Source: an uncultured Pirellulaceae bacterium (GTDB lineage: Bacteria; Planctomycetota; Planctomycetia; Pirellulales; Pirellulaceae). From it: DNA of 46,459 nt. The notes below the pieces were generated by a model. The model saw only the letters and a program-made list of their open reading frames with translations, did no database searches and was not told where the DNA came from. Each line of letters begins with the position of its first letter. The stretch's first letter is position 1. Positions 8,521 to 17,169 of the stretch are shown here, piece after piece. The position numbers were made by a program, and so were the translations under genes. The stretch lies in NCBI GenBank assembly GCA_938091115.1, contig CALKNI010000065.1, forward strand, positions 1 through 46,459, given 5' to 3'.

Positions 8521-9066
8521 TCCCGCATTCCTTTGTTTTTGAGATTGATCCCATCCAAATCAGGGGACCAAACTACGCGTTTTTTGACTCCGGTGGTGAG
8601 ATTGAACATGAAAATACAGACTAACCTCACTTTTTACTCTACGCGGTGTATAAGGATAGTCAACAAAAACTGAAGTTGTTTTTGGGGGTTTTGAGTCAAA
8701 ACCATCTCAGAATGCCGCTTTGCCTCTGTTTACTGTCGATTTTTAGGAATTTGCACGAAATGAAGTTTATTGTTCGTCATCGTTCGACACCTATTTCGGA
8801 TTTGTCCCCTGCTGTTTTTATTAGTTGGTCCGGTTAATCGTATTAGTAATTGTGTGTTATCAGACAAAATTGGCCATCTCTCCGACGCCATAAGTTTCCA
8901 CCAGAGAAAATAACATTTCGTTGTGGCGAACGAATTTACCGGGTCACAGTTGATAATTTGTAGTGTCCAATATCCAGAACAAATCGTCGAGCTATAATAT
9001 TAGCGGGAGGATGCCGCTGGGCAGAATTTCCTCGCCATTTGTGACAGCAATTTAGGCTCAATTCGG
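8521..9066. other. Intergenic region, 546 bp
   Basis: The stretch separates csrA (-) from the DUF2203 gene (+) and should hold both promoters. A perfect TATAAT is at 8993-8998, about 68 nt before the start at 9067, but no good -35 box stands at the right distance. The only open frame of note (8646-8837, +) has unlikely composition and no ribosome binding site. No RNA gene or repeat was recognised. Confidence 0.6.
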
Positions 9067-9531
9067 ATGAAGACCGCATCCTCAAGAAATAAGAATTTCA
9101 CCATTCGCACAGCGAATCTGACCCTGCCTTTGGTCAAGATGATCGTTCAAGATATCGTTGTACTTTCCAAAGAAGTCAACGAAACGAGGGAACGCCTGGA
9201 CTACCTTGTTGGAGGCCGTGGAAGAGGTTCTCAAAATGACGACTATGCGAGAGAGTTGGAGTCGATTGGGCAGACAAACCAACTCAAATCTGACACGCTT
9301 GATAAGTTTGTCAACGAACTTTCTCAACTCGGACTTGGCGCTGCCCAAGTCAACGACGGTTTTGTTGACTTCCCGGCAATGCGAGAAGGTGAGGATATCA
9401 GTCTGTGTTGGCATTTAGGTGATAAGGAAGTTATGTATTGGCACCCTGCTGATGAGGATTGCCCGATGCGTCGCCCGGTGGATTTACCTTTGATCCGTCA
9501 ATCCGGCGATCGAAGTTTTTCCAATTCGTAG
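9067..9531 (+). CDS. DUF2203 family protein
   Basis: A 154-aa soluble protein of the DUF2203 family, whose function is unknown. The N-terminal helical part (FTIRTANLTLPLVKMIVQDI, then VLSKEVNETRERLDYL) and the C-terminal signature are clear: GLGAAQVNDGFVDFPAMR, then GEDISLCWHLGDKEVMYWHP. In the family the D-x-G-x-V/x-D-F-P and L-C-W-x-L-G elements are the most conserved part. It is followed after 48 bp by the TatD gene on the same strand, and the pair is probably an operon. Confidence 0.88.
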   Translation: MKTASSRNKNFTIRTANLTLPLVKMIVQDIVVLSKEVNETRERLDYLVGGRGRGSQNDDYARELESIGQTNQLKSDTLDKFVNELSQLGLGAAQVNDGFVDFPAMREGEDISLCWHLGDKEVMYWHPADEDCPMRRPVDLPLIRQSGDRSFSNS

Positions 9532-9579
9532 TCTCTGTCAGTTTTAGCGGCTGCGTTGCAAACGCTTGCAGGTTCGATC

Positions 9580-10356
9580 ATGTTGTTTGATACTCACGCC
9601 CATCTAGAGGATGAGCAATTGCTCCCTATCTTGAGACAAGTGCTTGAGAATGCATCCGCCGCTGGCTTAGTGGGAATCACTGCCATTGGTACGACTGCCA
9701 TGACGAGTAAAAGTTGCGCGCAGCTTGCCAGAGAGTATCCTCAGATTTACTCAGCGGTTGGTATTCACCCTAACCATTGCCAGGATGCAACGCAGCTAGA
9801 TTGGCAAGAAATTCTCAAATTGTCGACTCAGCCAGAGGTGGTTGCGATTGGGGAGACCGGTCTAGATCGTTACTGGGACTATTGTCCAATTGAACAACAG
9901 AGAACCTGGTTTGCAAAGCATATTGAGCTGTCGTTTGAGACTAAAAAACCGCTTGTGATTCACATGCGCGATTGTGAATCAGATATCCTTGCCATGCTAA
10001 ATGAGCACCAGCGTAATGGTAGCGTGATCGGGATTATGCATTCATTTGCCGGTTCCTGGGAAACCGCTCGGCAGTGTCTTGAATTAGGGATGTATATTAG
10101 CTTTGCAGGGATGGTGACGTTCAAAAAGTCAAACGAACTGAGAGAGATTGCTGCTCGAATCCCGGGTGATCGGATTTTGGTCGAAACCGATGCTCCGTAC
10201 TTAACGCCTCATCCCCATCGAAGTCAGCGGCCGAATCAGCCTGCAATGGTTTGCCACACAGCGTCTTGTCTGGCCAATGTGCGAGGCGTCGATCTCGAGT
10301 CGTTTTCATCAATGACCACAGCCAATGCAAAACGCGTCTTTAATCTAAACGGTTAG
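9580..10356 (+). CDS. tatD: TatD family metal-dependent hydrolase (DNase)
   Basis: A 258-aa TIM-barrel hydrolase with a two-metal site. Motifs: DTHAHLED at the N-terminus, IGETGLDRYWD, VIHMRDCESD, GIMHSFAGS and the C-terminal ETDAPYLTPHPHRSQRPN. These contain the His, Glu and Asp ligands expected for TatD/YcfH nucleases, which act in the cytoplasm on DNA ends or RNA and in quality control. The start at 9580 (MLFDTHAH) is preferred over the TTG at 9556 because family members begin with this strand. Which of the TatD, YcfH or YjjV roles applies cannot be decided from sequence. Confidence 0.9.
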   Translation: MLFDTHAHLEDEQLLPILRQVLENASAAGLVGITAIGTTAMTSKSCAQLAREYPQIYSAVGIHPNHCQDATQLDWQEILKLSTQPEVVAIGETGLDRYWDYCPIEQQRTWFAKHIELSFETKKPLVIHMRDCESDILAMLNEHQRNGSVIGIMHSFAGSWETARQCLELGMYISFAGMVTFKKSNELREIAARIPGDRILVETDAPYLTPHPHRSQRPNQPAMVCHTASCLANVRGVDLESFSSMTTANAKRVFNLNG

Positions 10357-10434
10357 CAACGCAATGGGTTTCGTGCGGATTGCAGATGCTCGTTCCCCAC
10401 GCGGACAAAAAGCCTGCTTAAACAGAGTATGTTC

Positions 10435-12321
10435 TTACTTTGTTTTTGGTGGAAGTTTGAAGCTGATTTCCTGCTGTACCTTGGCCGACTCATTTCCATC
10501 GCGATCTACCGCCCAAGCGGTTGCGTTGAGTCGAGTTGCGTTAAGTTGGTTGACTGGGAAATGCCAGGTAACGAGTTGCTGGTCGTTCGATGAGACGTTC
10601 GCTCTTAGATTCGTTGGGACTTTACTCCATTGGCTACCCGTCCAGAATTCCTCAGTTTTCAGATTTTGGAGATGAAGCAATATTTCTGCAATGGAGTGAT
10701 CGTCTTCTGCCCTACCCTGCACCCAGTCCCAACGGTCATCTAGCTCTACAGGTTCGGGAAGGATGGTCACAATTGGGTTCATCGAGACGTGCCGGCTACT
10801 CAAAAGATCTCTTTTAAGAAATTCTCGTTCTGGCAAACTTAAATCTTCGAAGGCATTGTTTAGCTCGTGCGGGTCTTTTGAAAAATCATAAAACTCTTTA
10901 TCGCCATTGATCCATTCAACGTAAATTTTGTTGTGATACCGAAGTCCACTGTAGGCGCCAAGGAAATTCTTGCCCCGGTTTCTTTTAGCTTGCCAATTTT
11001 CAATGACCACTGGTTCTCGCCACGTCGTTTCGTTTATTTCCTTTGAATTTTTCAAAAGAGGAATGAATGACTTCCCATCCAAAAACTCGGGTAGCTTCGC
11101 TCCTGCGAGCTCAAGAATTGTAGGACACAGGTCAATGTGGCCAAGCAAATGGCCAGCGGTTGTGCCACCGGTGATGCCCGGTCCCGAAACGTAGAGCGGG
11201 ACGTTGGTGCAAATTCGATACGGGTAGAGCTTTCCGTGAAGACGGTGTTGCCCAAGTTGATAGCCGTTGTCCGAGGTAAAGAAAATATAGGTTGACTTTC
11301 GAATGCCGCAAGATTTGAGAGTCTCAAGGATTTCGCCCAAAAGATCATCGACAGATTTAACCGCTCTCGCACGGCTAAGATATTCCAGATGGAGTAAGTC
11401 AAGTTCGGCCTCTGTATAAGGAGGCGTTTGGCGATGAGGTGGTTTGTCCGATAAAGGGGCAGTATCGAAGTCCGGCGTCTTGGGAATTCTCAATTCCGGA
11501 TGCCAATCGTCATAGAGTGCTTTGTGGACCATGTTGGTGAAGTCATTACCAACAGGACGGTGGGGAGCCAGTGGAGCAAGGTAAAGGAAGAACGGTTGGC
11601 TGCCATTAGATGTGGCAAGAGAAGTGGTTTTCAGTTCAGGATTGCGACGACTTGAAATCGAACCTGCCGTTGGTTGTCGGTTTCGTGTTTCAGTGTGTAG
11701 CTTAATGAGTCGTATCGCGTCAATCATCTCCTGGTCAGTTCGATAGACGTCGTCTGGGTTTTGAGAGTGGCCGCCTTTTCGGTGGTGACGATTGGTGAAA
11801 CGATAGGTTCCCATATAGCGTCCACCGTTTGACATGTAGAAGTCATCCCAGCCCGGAGGAATTTTGAAATCGAAACCGTTATGGTGGTATTTACCAATCA
11901 TCATGGTGTGATAACCGGCTCGACGCATCCAGACTCCTAGCTCCTCCTGTTCGTGTTGCTGCCGTAAGAACTCGCTGTAGCCACCGCGAAATGAAAGCGA
12001 TAGCGGATAATCTGGAATGTTGACACGCACGCCCGTGCGATGTGCATATTGGCCACGAAATAACGCAGCTCTGGACGGAGCGCAAAACGGAGTCGTTACA
12101 TGGAGGTTAGTAAACGAAAGGCTCTGGTCGACAAGGCCTTTGATGTGGGGATATAGCTGCAACATCTCTGGGCTGAACATCTGGTAATCAGCGTCATCAA
12201 GATTAATCAAGATGATGTTGGGCGCTTTTACCGCCAGAGAAGAATTTTGGGCTACGGTGGAAGACAACCAAACGTGAATCAGCAACAACGCACCGCAGAG
12301 ATGGAAGATGCTTTTTCTCAA
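10435..12321 (-). CDS. Secreted sulfatase (arylsulfatase/iduronate-2-sulfatase type)
   Basis: A 628-aa alkaline-phosphatase-fold sulfatase with a signal peptide (hydrophobic residues about 8-22, cut near VAQ). Metal-binding Asp42-Asp43 are in INLDDADY. The formylglycine motif C80-x-P-S-R84 lies in TPFCAPSRAALFRG; activity would need a formylglycine-generating enzyme encoded elsewhere. A second metal motif, FTSDNGYQLGQHRLHGK, and HIDLCPTILELAGA are also typical of iduronate-sulfatase-like members. Planctomycetes have many such enzymes for sulfated algal polysaccharides; the substrate here is unknown. A C-terminal extension of about 110 residues (from roughly residue 515) resembles a beta-sandwich domain. 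The gene stands alone, downstream of the ribosomal protein cluster. Confidence 0.93.
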   Translation of the reverse strand: MRKSIFHLCGALLLIHVWLSSTVAQNSSLAVKAPNIILINLDDADYQMFSPEMLQLYPHIKGLVDQSLSFTNLHVTTPFCAPSRAALFRGQYAHRTGVRVNIPDYPLSLSFRGGYSEFLRQQHEQEELGVWMRRAGYHTMMIGKYHHNGFDFKIPPGWDDFYMSNGGRYMGTYRFTNRHHRKGGHSQNPDDVYRTDQEMIDAIRLIKLHTETRNRQPTAGSISSRRNPELKTTSLATSNGSQPFFLYLAPLAPHRPVGNDFTNMVHKALYDDWHPELRIPKTPDFDTAPLSDKPPHRQTPPYTEAELDLLHLEYLSRARAVKSVDDLLGEILETLKSCGIRKSTYIFFTSDNGYQLGQHRLHGKLYPYRICTNVPLYVSGPGITGGTTAGHLLGHIDLCPTILELAGAKLPEFLDGKSFIPLLKNSKEINETTWREPVVIENWQAKRNRGKNFLGAYSGLRYHNKIYVEWINGDKEFYDFSKDPHELNNAFEDLSLPEREFLKRDLLSSRHVSMNPIVTILPEPVELDDRWDWVQGRAEDDHSIAEILLHLQNLKTEEFWTGSQWSKVPTNLRANVSSNDQQLVTWHFPVNQLNATRLNATAWAVDRDGNESAKVQQEISFKLPPKTK

Positions 12322-12580
12322 ACTAAACTCCTAAACGCTAATCAAGACGTTTTGAATTTGACAAAGACGCGCGGCTGTCGGTACCTAAGCAATGCCACGA
12401 AAGCGACTCACCTTTAGTGTACACCAACGATTGTTCGAACGGGGACGATTTCTAGAAGTGTTGGATTCGAGGAGTTGGTAGCACTGAACAGTAAAAGAAT
12501 TTCGGCAATTCACGCGGGAGTGTCATCGAAACGACCGGTTGATCCCTTTTACCAGATGTCTAAGAAGGCAAGTTTTCCAG

Positions 12581-12700
12581 TTAGCCTGGAAGTATCAAGG
12601 CCGTTAAGACCCACATTTGACCTGCACCGGTCGCTGCCATGATCATCCCCAGAATAATTAGATAGGGGACAAGGTCGCTGTCGATTTTTGGAATTTTCAC
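12581..12700 (-). CDS. Small single-pass membrane ORF downstream of secY (39 aa)
   Basis: A GTG at 12700 opens a 39-codon frame: MKIPKIDSDLVPYL, then a hydrophobic stretch (IILGMIMAATGAGQMW, continuing VLTALILPG) ending at the TAA at 12581. It lies 35 bp after the secY stop on the same strand. The composition is that of a one-helix membrane peptide with Gly/Ala spacing suited to helix packing. No clear Shine-Dalgarno is seen. The longer overlapping frame 12549-12743 is polar and random-looking, so this one is preferred. The function is unknown; position suggests a link with SecY (inference). No known family is recognised. Confidence 0.5.
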   Translation of the reverse strand: MKIPKIDSDLVPYLIILGMIMAATGAGQMWVLTALILPG

Positions 12701-12735
12701 TGTCTGCTACCGCGTAATCTAAGACGTGTAAGTGT

Positions 12736-14112
12736 TTATTCAAGCAAGCCGGCGTGGTTTCTCATTACGAGATGACTGTCGATTTTTTGAACAAGGTCAA
12801 ACGCAACGCTGACCGCAATCAAAAGACCCGTTCCACCATAGAAACTGGCAACCATGTAATCCACACCAAGTAACTCTGAAATAATAGTCGGAACAACAGC
12901 GATCAACGCCAAAAATCCTGCACCAACGTAAGTGATTCGTTCAATCACTTTCTCAAGATAATCTTCTGTTCTGCGGCCCGGGCGGTAGCCCGGGATGAAT
13001 GTTCCGTTGTCCTTCATGTTGTCTGAAATTTCCTTCGGATTGAACGTGATCGCTGTCCAGAAGTAACAGAAGAAGTAGATCATCGCGATGTAGACTAGGT
13101 TGTAGACCATTGAGGTTGGGTCCCCGAGCAGTGCTCCGAGACCACCCATGATGCCGCTAAAGAATCCCTCTCCTCCGCCAAAGTAACTGAAAATGAAGGG
13201 TGGGATCATCAGGAGGCTTTGGGCAAAGATAATCGGCATTACACCTGCCTGATTAACACGCAACGGCATGTACTGTCTTGTCCCGCCGTAAACACGTCTT
13301 CCTCGTACGTGTTTCGCACTCTGAGTTGGAATGCGTCGTTGACCGAGGGTCACGAAGACGACTCCGACAACCACACCAACGAACATCATCACCAGCATGA
13401 TTATCTTTTCAAGACCGATGCCTGAATTAAAACCATTCAGTTCAAAGGTCGCATTGTTCAACAGGTTCATCAAAGCACTCGGCATCATTGCGACAATGCC
13501 GGCCATGATTAGGAGACTGATACCGTTTCCGATACCGTACTCGTCGATTTGCTCACCGAGCCACATCAGGAATACACTTCCACTGGTCATGATTAAAATT
13601 GCGGTAAACTGCCAGCCAAGCGTTAGCTTGCCCGTGCTAGCCACTTCAAAGGCCTCGTTGGTCATATTTTGTGCACCGGTCCCCGTGGGGTCGGCCATGA
13701 TCACAAACCAGAGGTAACCTGCACTTTGAATCAAGCAAAGAACAACGGTTAGGTAGCGGGTATACTCATTAATCTTTTTGCGTCCAGCCTCGCCCTCTTT
13801 TTTGAGTTCTTCGAGAGGCGGGTAAACGGTGCCCATTAACTGCAAGATAATCGAAGCAGAGATGTAGGGCATGATGCCAAGGCCAAAAATGGTGGCTTGG
13901 TTTAGCTGACTTCCGCTGAAGACTGAGACCTTCGCTAAAAACTTAGTCAGGTCTCCACTCATGTTCTTGGCGAATTCAGATACGGCTTCCTGATCGATCA
14001 TGGGCAGAGGGATCTGCCATCCGATTCGATAAACCGCGAGCAAAGCCAAGGTAAACAGGACCTTGTTCCGGAGTTCCGGAATCGTAAAAATGAGACGGAG
14101 CTTCTCTAACAT
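12736..14112 (-). CDS. secY: Protein translocase subunit SecY
   Basis: The 458-aa core of the Sec translocon forms the membrane channel for exported and inserted proteins with SecE and SecG. About ten hydrophobic segments are visible. Family landmarks include YRIGWQIPLP near the N-terminus, GIMPYISASIILQL, GNGISLLIMAGI, the cytosolic loop with QRRIPTQSAKHVRG and the C-terminal PGRRTEDYLEKVIERITYVG. It is the last large gene of the S10-spc cluster and follows rplO by 81 bp. In this organism map, infA, rpmJ, rpsM, rpsK, rpsD, rpoA and rplQ do not follow; a 39-codon ORF does. Confidence 0.98.
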   Translation of the reverse strand: MLEKLRLIFTIPELRNKVLFTLALLAVYRIGWQIPLPMIDQEAVSEFAKNMSGDLTKFLAKVSVFSGSQLNQATIFGLGIMPYISASIILQLMGTVYPPLEELKKEGEAGRKKINEYTRYLTVVLCLIQSAGYLWFVIMADPTGTGAQNMTNEAFEVASTGKLTLGWQFTAILIMTSGSVFLMWLGEQIDEYGIGNGISLLIMAGIVAMMPSALMNLLNNATFELNGFNSGIGLEKIIMLVMMFVGVVVGVVFVTLGQRRIPTQSAKHVRGRRVYGGTRQYMPLRVNQAGVMPIIFAQSLLMIPPFIFSYFGGGEGFFSGIMGGLGALLGDPTSMVYNLVYIAMIYFFCYFWTAITFNPKEISDNMKDNGTFIPGYRPGRRTEDYLEKVIERITYVGAGFLALIAVVPTIISELLGVDYMVASFYGGTGLLIAVSVAFDLVQKIDSHLVMRNHAGLLE

Positions 14113-14193
14113 AGTTTCGTGTTCCTGACGATCCTTCTACAGTTTGCCCGACGGCGAATTTGCCAAAGCAACCAACGATCGGATTGCTCCGAA

Positions 14194-14688
14194 TCACTTG
14201 TTCGTGGCAGATCTCATCTTATTCTTAACGACAGCCTTCTTTTTTGGAAGCTCAACCACGGTTCCACCCGCTTTTTCGATTTTTTCCTTGGCCGAAGCAC
14301 TGAATCGATGGGCATGGACGGTCAATTTCTTAGTAATCTCGCCCTTCCCTAAAACTTTTAACTCATCGTAGCGATAATTGGCAAGGTCTTTTCCGCGAAG
14401 GCTATCTGGCGTGACTTCTTCACCGGCAGAGAAATTTGCTTCCAATTCTCCGATGTTGACTTCACCAACTTCTACGGCCCATTTATTATTGAATCCACGC
14501 TTTGGAATTCGGCGAATCATCGGCATCGCACCACCTTGGAAGGTTGGGTGTTGCGAGTGTCCAGCGCGAGATCGTTGACCTTTGTGGCCACGGCCAGAAG
14601 TCTTTCCGAGACCTGAGCCGGTTCCACGGCCTAGTCTTTTACGCTTTTTGAACTTCTGAATGCCTTCGTGTACGTCGTTTAAATTCAC
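14194..14688 (-). CDS. rplO: 50S ribosomal protein L15
   Basis: A 164-aa large-subunit protein that binds 23S rRNA late in assembly. The N-terminal [20 protein letters not shown] and [18 protein letters not shown] are characteristic. Translation starts at a GTG whose four bases GTGA overlap the rpsE stop codon, giving direct translational coupling to S5, with GAGGAG about 10 nt upstream. In most bacteria rpmD (L30) sits at this junction; here there is no room for it. The tail after about residue 130 is Lys/Ala-rich and longer than in E. coli (144 aa). Confidence 0.98.
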   Translation of the reverse strand: MNLNDVHEGIQKFKKRKRLGRGTGSGLGKTSGRGHKGQRSRAGHSQHPTFQGGAMPMIRRIPKRGFNNKWAVEVGEVNIGELEANFSAGEEVTPDSLRGKDLANYRYDELKVLGKGEITKKLTVHAHRFSASAKEKIEKAGGTVVELPKKKAVVKNKMRSATNK

Positions 14689-15197
14689 AGTTGGACTCCT
14701 CGCAGACGCTCTACGTCGTCCTTTGTTCGTGCATGTTGAAGAGCTTCAATTGTGGCTTTGACAAGCGTCACTGGATTGTTGCTCCCGAAGCTCTTGGTCA
14801 AAATGTTCTTAACACCCGCAGCTTCGCAAACGGCGCGAACTGCAGAGCCAGCAATGATACCGGTACCGGGACCGGCTGGCAGAAGCACAACGCGTGCGGC
14901 TCCAAAGCGTCCGTCAATCCGGTGAGGGATGGATCCGTCAATCATGTTGACGTTCACAAGTGATCTCGAAGCCTGCTTGTTTGCTTTCTCGACGCTGGGC
15001 TGAACTTCGTTTGCTTTGCCGTAGCCCCAGCCAACTTTGCCTTTGCCATCGCCACAGACAACCATGGCTGCAAAACTGAATCGGCGACCGCCTTTTACTA
15101 CGGCAGCACAGCGTTTGATTTTTACCGTTCTCTCGATCAAACCGGAGCTAGGCTTGTCCTGATCTTTCCGGTTGTCTTTTCGGTTGCCTTTAGCCAC
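14685..15197 (-). CDS. rpsE: 30S ribosomal protein S5
   Basis: A 170-aa small-subunit protein involved in decoding accuracy. The double-stranded-RNA-binding N-domain ([21 protein letters not shown]) and the loop [16 protein letters not shown] are followed by the C-domain ([13 protein letters not shown] ... [16 protein letters not shown]). The Lys-rich first 20 residues are an unstructured extension. It follows rplR after an unusually long gap of 153 bp that contains two adjacent hairpins, and overlaps rplO by four bases. Confidence 0.98.
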   Translation of the reverse strand: MAKGNRKDNRKDQDKPSSGLIERTVKIKRCAAVVKGGRRFSFAAMVVCGDGKGKVGWGYGKANEVQPSVEKANKQASRSLVNVNMIDGSIPHRIDGRFGAARVVLLPAGPGTGIIAGSAVRAVCEAAGVKNILTKSFGSNNPVTLVKATIEALQHARTKDDVERLRGVQL

Positions 15198-15290
15198 TTT
15201 CTACCTCGATGTTTTCATAATGAGTTTGCCTGAGCGAGACTCATTCTAACAGTTCGTGTTTGATTTCTTCTTTAAATTCTACTCGTAAAG

Positions 15291-15338
15291 CGCTGTTTTA
15301 AACCAGCGGGAGCAGGCCGGATAACCGGTGGCTGCTCC
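15291..15338 (-). other. Two adjacent hairpins between rplR and rpsE
   Basis: On the minus (transcribed) strand the first element pairs GGAGCAG (15338-15332) with CTGCTCC (15315-15309), with an inner CCGG/CCGG pair and loop TTAT. The second pairs CGCTG (15308-15304) with CAGCG (15295-15291). They abut with no spacer. Neither is followed by a T-run, so a structured operator or processing site is more likely than a terminator. The gap is the longest within the cluster. Confidence 0.6.
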
Positions 15339-15350
15339 GTATTTAATTCA

Positions 15351-15719
15351 CTAAAACTTCAATCCACCTTCGCGTGCCGCGTTTGCAAGTTCTGCAACGC
15401 GGCCGTGAAACTTGTAAGGCCCTCGGTCGAAGCAAGCTTCAGTCACTCCGGCAGCGATTGCTCGCTCGGCGATTGCTGCTCCGATGATTTTCGCTGCTTC
15501 ACAGTTGCCGCCGTAACCAATTTGGTCAGCAAGAGTCTTGTCACGTGTGCTTGCTGAAGCGAGCGTCTTCCCGGCATCATCGTCAATCAGTTGACAATAC
15601 AGGTGTTTGTTACTGCGGCGGACACTCAACCGTGGGCAAGTGGCATCACCACGCAGTTTCTTGCGCACACGATTTGTGCGACGCCAACGCTGCTTGTTAA
15701 CTAGTTTTTGTTTTCTCAC
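15351..15719 (-). CDS. rplR: 50S ribosomal protein L18
   Basis: A 122-aa protein that binds 5S rRNA and links it to 23S rRNA in the central protuberance. The family pattern is clear: [41 protein letters not shown], a central [17 protein letters not shown] and the end [22 protein letters not shown] followed by GGLKF. It lies 80 bp after rplF and 153 bp before rpsE. Confidence 0.98.
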   Translation of the reverse strand: MRKQKLVNKQRWRRTNRVRKKLRGDATCPRLSVRRSNKHLYCQLIDDDAGKTLASASTRDKTLADQIGYGGNCEAAKIIGAAIAERAIAAGVTEACFDRGPYKFHGRVAELANAAREGGLKF

Positions 15720-15799
15720 CGAACTATCTCACTTTAATTTTGTTTCCAACCGAAAAACCGCCCAAACCCTTTCAGTAATCCATTTACTGAAACCCTCGG

Positions 15800-16336
15800 T
15801 TACTGGGCTGATTTACCCGCTTTAAGTTTCACATGCTCGCCAACGTATCGAATCCCTTTTCCTTTGTAGGGTTCCGGTTTCCGCAATGAACGAACCTCTG
15901 CGGCGAATTGGCCGACTTTTTGTTTATCACAACCCTTTACGTCCACGTGCGTCTGATCGGGACACGTGACTTCGAGGCCATCGGGAATGTCTTTGACGAG
16001 TTCATTGGCTAGGCCGACGCGTAGTTTCAGTTGCTTGCCAGCGACCTGACAGACGTAACCGACACCTTGAAGCTCCAGTTTTTTCTCGTAGCCGTCTTTG
16101 ACACCGAGAATCATGTTTTGCACCAAAGCCCGAGTAAGTCCGTGAAACGCTCGTGAATTTTTATCGTTTCGTCCACGCGAAACTTTCACGACGCCATCTT
16201 CCACGACGACTGAAACTTCCGGGCGATGCCGGAAACTCAATTTGCCTTTAGGGCCTTCAATATCAATGTTACCATCGGTCACGCTGACGGTTACACCATC
16301 AACGATTGAGACAGGTTTGTTGCCAATTCTTGACAT
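15800..16336 (-). CDS. rplF: 50S ribosomal protein L6
   Basis: A 178-aa protein near the sarcin-ricin loop and GTPase centre. It begins MSRIGNKPVSI and ends with the signature EPYKGKGIRYVGEHVKLKAG. The start at 16336 gives the universal N-terminus; an upstream in-frame ATG at 16375 would add 13 residues that do not resemble L6. The 122-bp gap to rpsH contains several small inverted repeats (for example CCGAGTTCTCGG near 16377-16388) of unknown meaning. Confidence 0.97.
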   Translation of the reverse strand: MSRIGNKPVSIVDGVTVSVTDGNIDIEGPKGKLSFRHRPEVSVVVEDGVVKVSRGRNDKNSRAFHGLTRALVQNMILGVKDGYEKKLELQGVGYVCQVAGKQLKLRVGLANELVKDIPDGLEVTCPDQTHVDVKGCDKQKVGQFAAEVRSLRKPEPYKGKGIRYVGEHVKLKAGKSAQ

Positions 16337-16458
16337 GGATCTTTTCCAACAATTTGTTTCTTGTATCAGGGCCACCGAGTTCTCGGCAGTCCTGGGCCAG
16401 ATTCGGACGGGTTTCCCCGTTTGAATTCGGCTGACTCATTTCTGGTCAGGCGAACCTC

Positions 16459-16854
16459 TTACCAGACTTCACACAACACTTCGCCACCCACTTTTTGTTG
16501 GCGGGCTTCCCGGTCGCTCATTACACCTTTGCTGGTGCTGAGGATCGAGATACCTAAGCCATTTAAGACCGGTCGCAAATCACGTGCACTGGAGTAGACC
16601 CGACATCCGGGTTTACTGACACGTTTTACGTGGCGAATTACTTTTTCGCCGCTGGGTCCGTATTTCAAATCAATCTGTAGTTGGCCAACCGGTTCGCCTT
16701 CTTCGGCTTTCCAGTCCCATATGAAGCCCTCTCGTTTGAGCACTTCTGCCACACCACTTTTGACCTTGGAAATTGGCATTTCCACGTTGGGCCGTTCCAC
16801 GCTCACCGCGTTGCGGATGCGAGTAAGCATGTCGGCAATTGGGTCAGTCATCAT
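16459..16854 (-). CDS. rpsH: 30S ribosomal protein S8
   Basis: A 131-aa primary 16S rRNA-binding protein and, in E. coli, the autogenous repressor of the spc operon. Landmarks: MTDPIADMLTRIRNAV at the N-terminus, VSKPGCRVYSSARDLRPVLN, GLGISILSTSKGVMSDREAR and the final GGEVLCEVW. Two consecutive ATG codons (16854 and 16851) could start it. It follows rpsN by 26 bp. Whether S8 also regulates this cluster is unknown, but the hairpins between rplR and rpsE would be one place to look. Confidence 0.98.
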   Translation of the reverse strand: MMTDPIADMLTRIRNAVSVERPNVEMPISKVKSGVAEVLKREGFIWDWKAEEGEPVGQLQIDLKYGPSGEKVIRHVKRVSKPGCRVYSSARDLRPVLNGLGISILSTSKGVMSDREARQQKVGGEVLCEVW

Positions 16855-16880
16855 AGTCGCTTGTTTCCCTTAACTTGCCT

Positions 16881-17063
16881 TTACCAACTTGCCTTGCGAA
16901 GACCCGGGATTACTCCCTGGTCAGCAAGGTTGCGAAAGCAGATTCGACACACGCCAAATTTGCGATAAACCGCACGGGGGCGGCCACACAATTTACACCG
17001 TCGCTCACGGCGAACCGGGTATTTCGGTCGAGACGCTTTAGCGATCTTCGATTTTCTTGCCAC
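16881..17063 (-). CDS. rpsN: 30S ribosomal protein S14, zinc-binding type
   Basis: A 60-aa protein of the short, zinc-dependent (type Z) S14 class. The zinc ligands are Cys23, Cys26, Cys39 and Cys42 in [10 protein letters not shown] and FGVCRICFR. It ends [11 protein letters not shown], as in the family. The four-Cys type can be replaced under zinc shortage by a Cys-free paralogue in some bacteria; none is seen in the window. The gene sits between rplE and rpsH as expected. Confidence 0.98.
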   Translation of the reverse strand: MARKSKIAKASRPKYPVRRERRCKLCGRPRAVYRKFGVCRICFRNLADQGVIPGLRKASW

Positions 17064-17103
17064 AACAAAAGCCTGTAAAAAATTCTGTTTAAGTACGTCT
17101 GAT

Positions 17104-17119
17104 TGAGTCTTGTGACTCA
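17104..17119 (-). other. Short perfect hairpin between rplE and rpsN
   Basis: TGAGTC, a four-base loop (ACAA on the transcribed strand) and GACTCA form a perfect 6-bp stem in the 106-bp gap. No T-run follows. A role in RNA processing or translation is possible; the small size means chance cannot be excluded. Confidence 0.35.
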
Positions 17120-17169
17120 GTCACCTATTCTTATCGAACCCAACAGGGGTTCTAAATCTATCGTCGTAT

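Noticed and set aside
8646-8837. 63-codon frame in the csrA upstream region
   Set aside because: Random-looking composition, GTG start without a ribosome binding site, no family resemblance.
8993-8998. TATAAT before the DUF2203 gene as a promoter
   Set aside because: No acceptable -35 box at 16-18 bp; a single -10 match in AT-rich DNA is weak evidence.
12549-12743. 64-codon frame downstream of secY
   Set aside because: Polar, Ser/Arg/Asn-rich and unlike any protein. The hydrophobic 39-codon frame inside the same DNA is more credible.
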